The notes under the pieces are model-generated. The model ran no database searches. It was not told the origin of the DNA and saw nothing but the letters and a program-made list of their open reading frames with translations. Both the position numbers and the translations under genes were made by a program. From assembly GCA_964477035.1 (NCBI GenBank), contig CAYZCW010000004.1, forward strand, positions 186,001 through 250,000: 64,000 bases of DNA, read 5' to 3'. Numbering within the stretch: the first letter of the stretch is position 1; every line of letters starts with the position of its first letter. The stretch comes from SLSG01 sp964477035 (GTDB taxonomy: Bacteria; Bacteroidota; Bacteroidia; Bacteroidales; UBA7960). Of this stretch, positions 43,695-51,191 are shown one piece after another.

Positions 43695-43702
43695 CAAAGT
43701 TA
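43695..43702 (-). promoter_or_regulatory. -7 promoter element of mtaB, apparently leaderless
   Basis: TAACTTTG on the minus strand, followed by only 6 nt before the ATG at 43688. Confidence 0.6.
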
Positions 43703-43858
43703 AGCCGAATATCCATTGGAGCAATCCTTCCTTGCAAACCGCATGGACAGGCTGTTTCATTTACTTCCACGGCACGCAATTTGATTTTGATTGTTTTTTT
43801 TTATTACATTTATGTTTCTTTTATTCTTTGTTAACCCCAAGTAAATAACCAAAAATCG

Positions 43859-44437
43859 ATGAACATGAGAAAGATTAGCTTGTTGGCCGCCATGTTGGTA
43901 ATGCTGAATACGGCCCCGTCATTCAGCCAGGGAGTGGATTACAGTGATGTGAATATTTTTGGTGCCGGGATCAGCCTGGGCTGGTATGGTCACGGGTTTT
44001 ACGGGAGCCGGAGCATCAGCATCCCGCCCCTGAGTGCCTATTACGAAATGGGTGTTCACGAATACATCACGGCAGGTCCCTTTGTGGGGTTTAACCGCTG
44101 GTCCTACAGATACTCCAACTCCAGGTACTCCTGGACCTACATCCATGCCGGTCTGCGTGGCAGTTTCCACTATTCCGGCATTCTGAACGAAATGCTCGAT
44201 GGGGACATTGACGAAAGCAAGCTGGATTTGTATGTAACCCTCATGTCGGGTCTCCAGTTGCAGACATACACGACCAATGAACCATTTCTGGAAGGGCTGT
44301 ATGACAACCGGGTGCGCTTTTTCCTCGGGCCCGTGGCCGGACTGCGCTATAATTTCTCCGAAAGTTTCGGGGTTTTCGCAGAAGGGGGTTATGGCTCCCT
44401 GGGAGCGCTGACCCTGGGGATCTCCATGAAATTATAA
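43859..44437 (+). CDS. Small outer-membrane beta-barrel protein
   Basis: 192 residues; ATG 43859 and ATG 43865 are both possible. Signal peptide to about SFSQG. The rest is alternating strands (GAGISLGWYGHGFY, AGPFVGFNRWSYRYS, SWTYIHAGLRGSFHY, VRFFLGPVAGLRYNF, GVFAEGGYGSLGALTLGISMKL), like an 8-strand OmpW/OmpX-type barrel. No closer family recognised. The upstream 70 bp are very AT-rich. It ends convergently with the tungstate/molybdate-binding gene. Confidence 0.75.
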   Translation: MNMRKISLLAAMLVMLNTAPSFSQGVDYSDVNIFGAGISLGWYGHGFYGSRSISIPPLSAYYEMGVHEYITAGPFVGFNRWSYRYSNSRYSWTYIHAGLRGSFHYSGILNEMLDGDIDESKLDLYVTLMSGLQLQTYTTNEPFLEGLYDNRVRFFLGPVAGLRYNFSESFGVFAEGGYGSLGALTLGISMKL

Positions 44438-44466
44438 TATCCGAGCGCTTACTGAAGTCCCGGCGG

Positions 44467-45456
44467 TTACGGCAACGCATATTGCCTGAGCCGTTCCGGG
44501 ATCAGTGGGTGGTAGGGGTTTGCCTCCAGAGGTACCGGGGGCTGCCCCATCTCCTCCATGATTTTCTGACCCCTGTAAGGGTCCAGCACAAAGGCGGCAA
44601 AACCTTCCGCCAGTTCCTTGTTGCGGGCCTTGTGCGGGATGGTGAGTCCATAGATCATGGGCTGCCCCGTTTCCTCCAGAAGGCTTCCCGGGGTGGCCCC
44701 CTGGGTGGTCGTGCTGACCCTTGCATACCAGGATGAGAAGCGGGCATCACCCAGGTTCAGTTCAGGAGGCAGGGTCAGGTAAGGCAGGCCATGCTGGCTG
44801 GCCACACTGCGGTAGAGAAAGATGTAATCGATATGTCGGCTCTCCAGCAGGGCAACCAGGTCTGTTTCCTTGGGCCGGATGTTGCCGGGATTCTTATCCA
44901 GTAAACTTGGAGCCAGCCTGTCGTCACCATAATACAGGCCGGCCAGCTTGGCCGTGAATACCGTGCGGACCCCGCATGGGTCATGATCGGGGTCGCTCCG
45001 GCCAATCCTTACGTCGGGTCTTAGCAGGATCTCATACCAGTTGTCCACCTGGATCTCCTCTGCGTACCTGGAGTTTGCTGTATAAACAATGGCCATTTCA
45101 TTGGCGGCAAAGGGCAGGTACCAGGAGGCGTGGTCCGGGATCAGCATGTGTTCGATCACCATATAATCGGCCGAGAGGAATACGTCGCACGGGGTGTCGA
45201 GTTCCATAACCCTCCTGGCCCCCGCCTTGCTGCCCCATGCCTCGGTCAGTATCCGTGTCCCCGGGTTTTCTTCCATAAAAGCTTTGCTGATTTCCTTTAC
45301 GGGCAGGGACAGGCTGCCGGCATGAATGATGTGCAGGGTCTTTTCCTGGTCCACCTGGCTGCGGCCCGAAGGAGAGCAGGCGGACAGGATGATGGCGGTA
45401 ACCGGGAGAAGCAAGGCAATCAACGGCCTGGGGGCCTGCATGGATCGGTATGTCAT
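44467..45456 (-). CDS. wtpA: Tungstate/molybdate-binding lipoprotein, WtpA-like
   Basis: About 329 residues from ATG 45456; ATGs at 45441 and 45486 are alternatives. Lipobox LSAC. The body matches WtpA: LHIIHAGSLSLPVKEISKAF, EAWGSKAGARRVMELDTPCDVFLSADY, ASWYLPFAANEMAIVYT, and IGRSDPDHDPCGVRTVF, the oxyanion-binding core. The family binds tungstate and molybdate for ABC import into molybdopterin or tungstopterin enzymes. The partner permease (WtpB) and ATPase (WtpC) are not next to it: neighbours are a barrel protein and the arcC leader. Either the transporter lies elsewhere or the protein has another role. Confidence 0.85.
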   Translation of the reverse strand: MTYRSMQAPRPLIALLLPVTAIILSACSPSGRSQVDQEKTLHIIHAGSLSLPVKEISKAFMEENPGTRILTEAWGSKAGARRVMELDTPCDVFLSADYMVIEHMLIPDHASWYLPFAANEMAIVYTANSRYAEEIQVDNWYEILLRPDVRIGRSDPDHDPCGVRTVFTAKLAGLYYGDDRLAPSLLDKNPGNIRPKETDLVALLESRHIDYIFLYRSVASQHGLPYLTLPPELNLGDARFSSWYARVSTTTQGATPGSLLEETGQPMIYGLTIPHKARNKELAEGFAAFVLDPYRGQKIMEEMGQPPVPLEANPYHPLIPERLRQYALP

Positions 45457-45575
45457 GAAAGGCTTGTTTGGGATTTCCAGGATCAAAAGTAAGAAAAATA
45501 CCGTGGGGGACTTCCGGGTCGGCTCCCTGCCGTGGTTCCGGAGAGCAAAAGGGTTTCCCTGTCCCTGCTTTTGTA

Positions 45576-45606
45576 TTTGGAATGTTGTTATTTTTATTTA
45601 GATTTG
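45576..45606 (+). promoter_or_regulatory. Promoter of the arcC-argF operon
   Basis: TTTG-N19-TAGATTTG, a full match to the Bacteroidota vegetative promoter (-33 TTTG, -7 TAnnTTTG). Confidence 0.75.
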
Positions 45607-45779
45607 CAGTTCTTTCCCCTGAAGGGAAGGATAAGTAATTCGTATAAAATTTATCAGCCTTCGTGAATTCCCTGGCACTTTGCGATATGGTTTTCTTTCA
45701 GTCACTGGCCGGCATTCCCAATTAGGTGCCCGGACGGGCAAGGCATTGCCCGGTTTCTGTAAGATCATCACATCCGAAT

Positions 45780-45810
45780 AGCCTTCAGGGGAACTATCAA
45801 AGGCTTTTTT
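45780..45810 (+). terminator. Terminator-like hairpin inside the arcC leader
   Basis: Stem AGCCTT/AAGGCT, extendable by A-T pairs, 14-nt loop, followed by six T then ATTTT. It is upstream of arcC and downstream of the promoter, so it would cut off the operon unless opened. Stem of 6-8 bp is modest. Confidence 0.45.
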
Positions 45811-45854
45811 ATTTTGTGCATACAGGCACCAACCCTCTTAAACCCCAACCAGGA

Positions 45855-46799
45855 ATGAAAAAATTATCGGTGATTGCATTTGGTGGAAATGCCCTGCTCA
45901 GGGGTGACCAGGTGGGAACCATTGATGAGCAGGAGCAAAATGTGTATGAAACTTGCCAGCACCTGGTGCCCTTGCTAAAAAGCGGGTACGACCTGATCAT
46001 AGGCCACGGGAACGGCCCCCAGGTGGGCAACGTCATGCTGCAGCACGAGGCCGGGAAACGGGTCTATGACCTGCCCGTCCAACCCATTGATTTCTGCGTG
46101 GCCGAAACCCAGGGATCGATTGGTTTCATGATTGAGCAGCAGCTGCGCAATGTGCTTGCGGAACACGGGATCCGGCGCAACATTGTCACCCTCGTCACCC
46201 AGGTCATGGTCGACCGCCAGGATGCCGCTTTCAGCAACCCGACCAAGCCGGTAGGCCCCTTTTATACCCAGGCCGAAAGGGATGAACTCATGGGGCTGCA
46301 TCCCGACTGGGTTTTTCACGAAGATCCGCGCAACCGGGGATGGCGCCGGGTGGTGGCCTCTCCCAGGCCGCTGGAGATTCCGAACTGGCCTGCCGTGGAA
46401 AAGCTTGCCCGGGAAGGCAATATCGTGATCACTGTGGGAGGGGGTGGGATCCCGGCCTATGTGGATGAAAAAGGCAAGATCATCGGGATTGATGCCGTCA
46501 TCGACAAGGACCTGGCTTCTTCCCTTCTGGCCAACAAGGTCCGGGCAGATGAGTTTTGCATCCTGACCGATGTACCCCATGCCTATATCAATTTCCACAA
46601 ACCCGGCGAGCAGAAGCTGGGCCGGGTAAGCGTCCGGGAGATGCGCCGTCACCTGAACGAAGGACAGTTTGCCAAAGGCAGTATGGCGCCAAAGGTCGAG
46701 GCTTGCCTGGAGTTTGTTGAGAATGGCGGGCAGGAAGCCATCATCACCCAGGCCGATCAATTGGGGATCGACGGCAAAGGCACAGTCATCCACCGGTGA
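45855..46799 (+). CDS. arcC: Carbamate kinase
   Basis: 314 residues from ATG 45855 (MKKLSVIAFGGNALL). The family makes ATP from carbamoyl phosphate and ADP. Motifs: AFGGNAL, IIGHGNGPQVGNV, VTVGGGGIPAYVDEKG, IDAVIDKDLASSLLA and LTDVPHAYINF. The frame is open upstream but lies in the leader. Followed 69 nt later by ornithine carbamoyltransferase; together they degrade citrulline to ornithine, ammonia and CO2 with ATP gain. Arginine deiminase and an arginine/ornithine exchanger are not in the window. Confidence 0.94.
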   Translation: MKKLSVIAFGGNALLRGDQVGTIDEQEQNVYETCQHLVPLLKSGYDLIIGHGNGPQVGNVMLQHEAGKRVYDLPVQPIDFCVAETQGSIGFMIEQQLRNVLAEHGIRRNIVTLVTQVMVDRQDAAFSNPTKPVGPFYTQAERDELMGLHPDWVFHEDPRNRGWRRVVASPRPLEIPNWPAVEKLAREGNIVITVGGGGIPAYVDEKGKIIGIDAVIDKDLASSLLANKVRADEFCILTDVPHAYINFHKPGEQKLGRVSVREMRRHLNEGQFAKGSMAPKVEACLEFVENGGQEAIITQADQLGIDGKGTVIHR

Positions 46800-46868
46800 T
46801 TGGCTGTCGGCCAATACTTAAAACCCAACACCCAAAAACCAAACTTTAAACCCCTAAATAATACAACC

Positions 46869-47870
46869 ATGGCATTTAACTTAAGAAACCGTAGCTTTCT
46901 GAAACTTCTGGACTTCACTCCCCAGGAGATCAAATTCCTGCTTGACCTGTCAGTGGACCTGAAGAAGGCCAAGTATTCCGGAACAGAGCAGCCCCGGCTG
47001 CAGGGCAGGAACATTGCACTGATCTTTGAAAAGGACAGCACCCGCACCCGCTGTGCATTCGAGGTGGCAGCCTATGACCAGGGCGCAAAGGTTACCTATC
47101 TGGGTCCGACGGGCAGCCAGATCGGCAAGAAGGAATCCATGAAGGATACCGCCAGGGTCCTCGGACGAATGTATGACGGCATCGAGTACCGCGGGTTTGC
47201 CCAAAAGACCGTGGAAGAGCTTGCCGCCTATTCGGGCGTGCCCGTATGGAACGGCCTGACCAATGAATTCCATCCGACCCAGATCCTGGCCGATTTTCTG
47301 ACCATGATGGAGTACAGCGACAAACCCCTGCACCAGGTGTCGTTCTGTTACCTGGGCGATGCCCGCAACAACATGGGCAACTCCCTGATGGTGGGTGCTG
47401 CCAAGATGGGCATGGACTTCCGGGCTGCCGCCCCGAAATCCGTACAGCCCAGCGAAGAGCTGGTCGCCACCTGCCGTGGGATCGCCGCCGGGACCGGTGC
47501 GAATATCACGGTTACGGAAGACGTCGAAGAGGCGGTAAAAGGGGTGGATTTCCTCTACACCGATGTATGGGTCTCCATGGGCGAGCCCGATCATGTATGG
47601 GAAGAGCGGCTCAGGCTGCTCAAGCCCTATCAGGTGAATATGGAGCTGGTGAAGAAAACGGGCAATCCCCGGGTGAAGTTCCTGCACTGTCTGCCGGCCT
47701 TCCACAATCGTGAAACGACCATCGGAGAGGAGATCTTCCAGAAGTATGGCCTGGATGGCATGGAAGTGGTCGAAGAGGTGTTTGAGTCGGAACACAGCGT
47801 GGTGTTTGACCAGGCGGAGAACCGCCTGCACACCATCAAGGCCGTGATGGTGGCCACCCTGGGTGCTTAG
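46869..47870 (+). CDS. Ornithine carbamoyltransferase (probably catabolic)
   Basis: 333 residues from ATG 46869 (MAFNLRNRSFLKLLDF); an upstream ATG at 46800 lies in the A/C-rich spacer. STRTRCAFEVAAYDQGA is the carbamoyl-phosphate loop, QIGKKESMKDTARVLGRMYDGIEYRG the following loop, NGLTNEFHPTQILADF and FLHCLPAFHN the ornithine-binding parts. The long E. coli-type form and the arcC neighbour favour catabolic ArcB; an anabolic ArgF role is not excluded. A strong terminator follows at 47925-47960. Confidence 0.93.
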   Translation: MAFNLRNRSFLKLLDFTPQEIKFLLDLSVDLKKAKYSGTEQPRLQGRNIALIFEKDSTRTRCAFEVAAYDQGAKVTYLGPTGSQIGKKESMKDTARVLGRMYDGIEYRGFAQKTVEELAAYSGVPVWNGLTNEFHPTQILADFLTMMEYSDKPLHQVSFCYLGDARNNMGNSLMVGAAKMGMDFRAAAPKSVQPSEELVATCRGIAAGTGANITVTEDVEEAVKGVDFLYTDVWVSMGEPDHVWEERLRLLKPYQVNMELVKKTGNPRVKFLHCLPAFHNRETTIGEEIFQKYGLDGMEVVEEVFESEHSVVFDQAENRLHTIKAVMVATLGA

Positions 47871-47924
47871 GCCCCGGTTCACCTGCTGATGGACGGGCAT
47901 TCTCATTGCCTGCCCTGCATATAT

Positions 47925-47960
47925 AAAACAGGCTGTTCTCGTGGTGGAACAGCCTGTTTT
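47925..47960. terminator. Bidirectional intrinsic terminator
   Basis: Perfect 14-bp stem (47925-47938 with 47947-47960), 8-nt loop, then CTTTTTC on the plus strand; on the minus strand the A-run of the left arm supplies the U-tract. It separates the arc operon from the convergent M56 gene. Confidence 0.88.
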
Positions 47961-47980
47961 CTTTTTCAATCGCTCTGGTT

Positions 47981-49774
47981 TTATTTGTTTTCGGGTTTTT
48001 CCCCTTGCGGTTGCTTTGCGGCCTCTTCCAGGGCCTTGCGGAGTTCCTCCGCGGCTTTCCTGATTTCTTCGCGGAACGCTTCCGATTCGAATTCCAGCTG
48101 CAGCTCACGACCCAGCTCCTCCATGGCCTTGCGTACTTCCTCCCCGGCCTTTCTCATTTCCTCGCGAAACTCTTCCGACTCGAACTGCATCCGCAATTCC
48201 TCGTGGACCTCCTCCATGGCCTTGCGTACTTCCTCCCCGGCCTTTCTCATTTCCTCGCGAAACTCTTCCGACTCGAACTGCATCCGCAATTCCTCGTGGA
48301 CCTCCTCCATGGCGCGGCGGACCTCTTCGCCGACCTTTTCCATTTCACGGCGAAACTCCTCCGATTCAAAATGCTCCTGCAATTCGCGGTCTGCTTCTTC
48401 CATGGATCTGCGCACTTCCTCCTGAACCTGGGCCATCTGCTGCCGGAACTCCTCTGAATTGAATTGCCGGATCAGCTCTTCATTGACTTTGCTGATGGCG
48501 ATCCGGGTTTCCTCCATGGCTTTCAGGACCTGTTGCCGGTCCTCTTCTGAAAGCTCCTCCCATCCAAGCTGGGAGCCATCTTTCAGGACAACCCGGCTGG
48601 GCTTATGTTCTTCCTTCAGGGGGGTGGCAGGCGGATCCGCCGGGAGGGATTCAGTTGTCCGGGGGAGTCTTCCCTCCTGCAGGCCAGTGGCTTCCCCGTA
48701 AGGGGTCAGGTGGGTGGAGTCCGGGTAGGCATAGGCGTTGATGCTTTTTGAGGGGTCGAACCACGCAAGCGACAGGGTCGCTCCCAGGATGATGGCCAGT
48801 GCGGCCAGGTTCTTTCCTGGCTTGAATGATCTTGTTTTCATGGTCATGATGTTTTTAATTCGTAACAACAACAGGTTTTTGGACTGGGTCGCAGCCAGCA
48901 CGGGTTGCGGGGTGCTGCTGCGACCGGATTCAATATGTACAAGGGCCTGGGCGTAGGCCAGTGGGGTGCCGGTCTCGCCGACCACCCATTCGTCGATGCG
49001 GTTTTCCCTCTCATCGCGAAGCCTGCGGCTGATCCACCAGGTGGCGGGGTGGAAGAAGAACAGGATCTCCAGCACGTTCTGAAGGATGTTGATGTAGTGA
49101 TCCCGGTGGTATATGTGCCTGAATTCGTGCAGCAGGATGGCTTCCACCTGGTCGGGACCCAGCCCTGTGAGCATGGCTGCCGGCACCAGCACCACGGGCT
49201 TGATGAAACCCACGACGGCCGGGATATCCACCCGGGTGGAAACCCGTACGGGAATCCGCTTGAAGACCCCGGCCTTTTTTGCCAGGGAGGGAATTCTCGC
49301 TTTCCACTTTTCCGGCAAATGGCCCGTATTGCGGGTGCGCAGGGACCAGACCTTGTAGTAAGCCAGCAGCCCGTGCAGGGAAAAAAGGAGCAGCCCGGCG
49401 GAGTAGGCCCAGAAAACCATCGGGGTATAGGCTTCAAGACGGTCCAGGAAAAGGGGATAGGACTTGTCGATAACGAACAGCCCCGATTCCCCGGCGGAGG
49501 CGTACCAGCCCGCTTCCTCAAACTGCAGGGAAACCACCTGTCTGGCATTCGCGTAAATGCCCCATTGCCTGATAAAGGTGAGGACAAACGTCAGGGGAAT
49601 GGCCAGAAGCGCCACCAGACTTAACCTGTAGCGCGTGGCCGCGGGGTGTCTTCCCGTGAACGCCATGAGAAGGCGCCAAACCAGGGCAATGAGCACAAAT
49701 TGCCAGATGCTGTGAAGCAGGCTCCAGCCCAGGGCATTGATAAACGGGTGGTATATGTTCTCAGACAGGCTCAT
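47981..49774 (-). CDS. BlaR1-like M56 membrane metallopeptidase with helical repeats
   Basis: 597 residues. Membrane segments near 11-39, 51-68, 118-140 and 321-338 frame a cytosolic zinc protease with LLHEFRHIYHRD (HEFRH 216-220) and ERENRIDEW (E257 likely third ligand). In BlaR1/MecR1 such proteases cut the repressor when a sensor outside the membrane is triggered. Here the outer part has no penicillin-binding domain: after a linker (350-415) come five 31-residue repeats (about 428-582; consensus EEvhEELRxqFeSEEFReeMrkagEEVRkam). Repeats 3 and 4 are identical also at DNA level. The ATG overlaps the blaI stop (ATGA), so the pair is coupled. Confidence 0.85.
   Translation of the reverse strand: MSLSENIYHPFINALGWSLLHSIWQFVLIALVWRLLMAFTGRHPAATRYRLSLVALLAIPLTFVLTFIRQWGIYANARQVVSLQFEEAGWYASAGESGLFVIDKSYPLFLDRLEAYTPMVFWAYSAGLLLFSLHGLLAYYKVWSLRTRNTGHLPEKWKARIPSLAKKAGVFKRIPVRVSTRVDIPAVVGFIKPVVLVPAAMLTGLGPDQVEAILLHEFRHIYHRDHYINILQNVLEILFFFHPATWWISRRLRDERENRIDEWVVGETGTPLAYAQALVHIESGRSSTPQPVLAATQSKNLLLLRIKNIMTMKTRSFKPGKNLAALAIILGATLSLAWFDPSKSINAYAYPDSTHLTPYGEATGLQEGRLPRTTESLPADPPATPLKEEHKPSRVVLKDGSQLGWEELSEEDRQQVLKAMEETRIAISKVNEELIRQFNSEEFRQQMAQVQEEVRRSMEEADRELQEHFESEEFRREMEKVGEEVRRAMEEVHEELRMQFESEEFREEMRKAGEEVRKAMEEVHEELRMQFESEEFREEMRKAGEEVRKAMEELGRELQLEFESEAFREEIRKAAEELRKALEEAAKQPQGEKPENK
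48121..48306 (-). repeat. Perfect 93-bp tandem duplication inside the M56 gene
   Basis: Copies 48121-48213 and 48214-48306 are identical, period 93 bp (31 codons), with less perfect copies on both sides. Identity at synonymous positions means a recent duplication or gene conversion; copy number could vary by slippage without breaking the frame. Confidence 0.92.
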
Positions 49775-50160
49775 GACGGTTCGTCCCCGAATTGTTTGAG
49801 GTATTCCTGGATCTCCCGGATATCCTTATGCGAAAGACGCTCATGGCCGAGGGCTCCGATCACCAGGCGGCTGGCCGACCCCTTGTAGAGTCCGTCGATC
49901 ATTTTGGTGAGGAATTGTTTCTGGGTGCCTTCCATGGAAACGGCAGGCGAATAGATGTGGGTCCGGCTGGAGGTGTCCCGGTCCAGCAGGCCTTTTTCAT
50001 TCATGATCTGCATGGTTTTCAGGGTGGTGGTATATCCAATATCCCTTACCCGCTCCAGGACTTCGTGCACCTCCCTGACGGTGGAGGAGCCTTTTTCCCA
50101 TAACACCTGCAGCACTTCCAATTCACTTTCCGTCGGATGGTATTTTTTTTCCTTGTCCAT
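49771..50160 (-). CDS. BlaI/MecI/CopY-family repressor
   Basis: 129 residues. Winged-helix start typical of the family: HPTESELEVLQVLWEKGSSTVREVHEVLE (residues 8-36), then YTTTLKTMQIMNEKGLLDRD (recognition and wing), and a dimerising C-terminal helix region with FLTKMIDGLYKGSASRLVIGAL. It should repress its own operon through the TACGAA-N4-TTCGTA sites upstream and be inactivated by the coupled M56 protease. No beta-lactamase gene is nearby, so the signal is probably envelope stress of another kind. Confidence 0.92.
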   Translation of the reverse strand: MDKEKKYHPTESELEVLQVLWEKGSSTVREVHEVLERVRDIGYTTTLKTMQIMNEKGLLDRDTSSRTHIYSPAVSMEGTQKQFLTKMIDGLYKGSASRLVIGALGHERLSHKDIREIQEYLKQFGDEPS

Positions 50161-50206
50161 GCCTGATCAGCTTAACGATTCTTTTTTCCACCGAAAGCGA
50201 TTAAGG

Positions 50207-50222
50207 TACGAACGCTTTCGTA
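50207..50222. promoter_or_regulatory. Operator 1 of the blaI-M56 operon
   Basis: Perfect inverted repeat TACGAA-N4-TTCGTA, just downstream of the -7 element (50225-50232). Confidence 0.8.
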
Positions 50223-50224
50223 GG

Positions 50225-50256
50225 CAAATATAATACGAAAACCTTCGTAATCCAAA
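50225..50256 (-). promoter_or_regulatory. Promoter of the blaI-M56 operon
   Basis: On the minus strand, TTTG (50256-50253), 20-bp spacer, TATATTTG (50232-50225). Operator 1 lies right after the -7 element and operator 2 (50234-50249) fills the spacer, so repressor binding would block polymerase directly. Leader of about 58 nt. Confidence 0.8.
50234..50249. promoter_or_regulatory. Operator 2 of the blaI-M56 operon
   Basis: Second perfect TACGAA-N4-TTCGTA, exactly 27 bp from operator 1, inside the promoter spacer. Confidence 0.8.
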
Positions 50257-50287
50257 AAATTTTAGAAAAAAAATTATAAAATTGAAC

Positions 50288-50303
50288 TACGAAATTTTAA
50301 GTA
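50288..50303. promoter_or_regulatory. Degenerate operator 3 of the blaI-M56 operon
   Basis: TACGAA-N4-TAAGTA: one good half-site and one with two mismatches, 54 bp (2 x 27) from operator 2. It lies close to the stop codon of the neighbouring gene and could be an auxiliary site. Confidence 0.5.
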
Positions 50304-50319
50304 GCAGGGAAAGAGGGTT

Positions 50320-51027
50320 TTATATTATTTTGCTGAGTACCGTGTATCCCTGCAGCCGCTCCCGTTCGTCATAGGTTTCGGTCCGGACAGCCCCGACACC
50401 GGGCGCATGGAATTCAATGGTCTTGCCGGACATCCTCACGGGGATGCCCATGGCCCTGGTTTCCATGTGGGTATGGTAGGAAACCCTGTAGGATTCAAAT
50501 GTCCCCGCCGGCACGCTGATTTGCTCTCTTCCTTCCACCGTCCGCCCGGAGATGCTCAGGCTGACATCGGCAAATTCGACCCCCCCCGCCAAAACCTTCA
50601 TGCTGAGGGCGGCATCCGGCAGGTCCTGTCCTGCAGACAGGCTGTTGGGCATGACCATGTGATCGCTGTCGATGCGGACTTCCATGCCTTTAAAGCCTTC
50701 CATGACTCCGGGATCGAGCAGAGATTGTACATCCAGCAACAGCTGGTTGCCGTCACAAATGACCGTAAAGGTGGCCTGGTGCATTTCCCTGTCGCGCTGG
50801 TCGAGCATGCGGGTGTGCATCGTGGCCACCAGCCGGTCTCCCTGGCGGTCTACTTTCTGTACGGTGACCTCCTGGGTGGACTGCAGGCGGTCGCGCTGGT
50901 TGAAATGCTGCAGCTGAATGCCCCTGCCCTCCACCAGAGGCAGGTAGTATCCGCAGTTCCCGGCCAGCAGGGCCGGCATAAATAGGATCATGGCAAGGAG
51001 TCCGCTCGTCAGGTGTTTCAACTTCAT
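50320..51027 (-). CDS. Secreted DUF3108/TapB-like protein of unknown function
   Basis: About 235 residues from ATG 51027 (MKLKHLTSGLLAMILFMPALLAGN, signal peptide); ATG 51039 is an alternative. The mature part begins CGYYLPLVEGRGIQLQHFNQRDRL and continues with strands RDREMHQATFTVICDGNQLLLDV, GREQISVPAGTFESYRVSY and APGVGAVRTETYDERERLQGY. This pattern (a beta-rich protein reading an 'ISVPAGTFE' strand and a final VGxVRTE strand) resembles DUF3108-like periplasmic proteins. Function unknown. The gene starts after a very AT-rich stretch (51060-51110). Confidence 0.7.
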   Translation of the reverse strand: MKLKHLTSGLLAMILFMPALLAGNCGYYLPLVEGRGIQLQHFNQRDRLQSTQEVTVQKVDRQGDRLVATMHTRMLDQRDREMHQATFTVICDGNQLLLDVQSLLDPGVMEGFKGMEVRIDSDHMVMPNSLSAGQDLPDAALSMKVLAGGVEFADVSLSISGRTVEGREQISVPAGTFESYRVSYHTHMETRAMGIPVRMSGKTIEFHAPGVGAVRTETYDERERLQGYTVLSKII

Positions 51028-51168
51028 GGGAATTGGCATTTTGCTGTTTGTTTTTAGGGAAAACTATTTGTTTGAAATAATATATATATAAATATATGAA
51101 AAAAAGATGAAACCATGGGCATCCTGGCAAAAAGGGGGCGGAGCCGTTTATTTCAAGCAGCAGCCTTG

Positions 51169-51176
51169 TACCTTTG
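51169..51176 (+). promoter_or_regulatory. -7 promoter element of yjbQ
   Basis: TACCTTTG matches TAnnTTTG; 15 nt separate it from the ATG at 51192. Confidence 0.6.
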
Positions 51177-51191
51177 TAAAAAAAACATCCG

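Larger units (their letters stand above)
45457..45854 (+). promoter_or_regulatory. Long arcC leader with promoter and terminator-like hairpin
   Basis: 398 bp without a gene. It holds a near-ideal promoter (TTTG 45576-45579, 19-bp spacer, TAGATTTG 45599-45606), so the arcC mRNA would start near 45613 and have a leader of about 240 nt. Within it: a 7-bp stem with GGCA loop (45735-45752), and further on AGCCTT (45780-45785) pairing with AAGGCT (45800-45805) followed directly by TTTTT, a terminator-like hairpin 50 nt before arcC. This could be an attenuator. No known riboswitch class is recognised. Confidence 0.5.

Noticed and set aside
45735..45752. Stem-loop in the arcC leader considered as a terminator
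   Set aside because: Good 7-bp stem but only a short mixed GTTTCTG follows; no U-tract.
48116..48313. Tandem repeats considered as a CRISPR array or minisatellite outside genes
   Set aside because: Units abut without spacers, keep the reading frame and encode a conserved helical repeat.
47981..50160. BlaI/M56 pair as a beta-lactam resistance locus
   Set aside because: No beta-lactamase or penicillin-binding sensor domain is present nearby.
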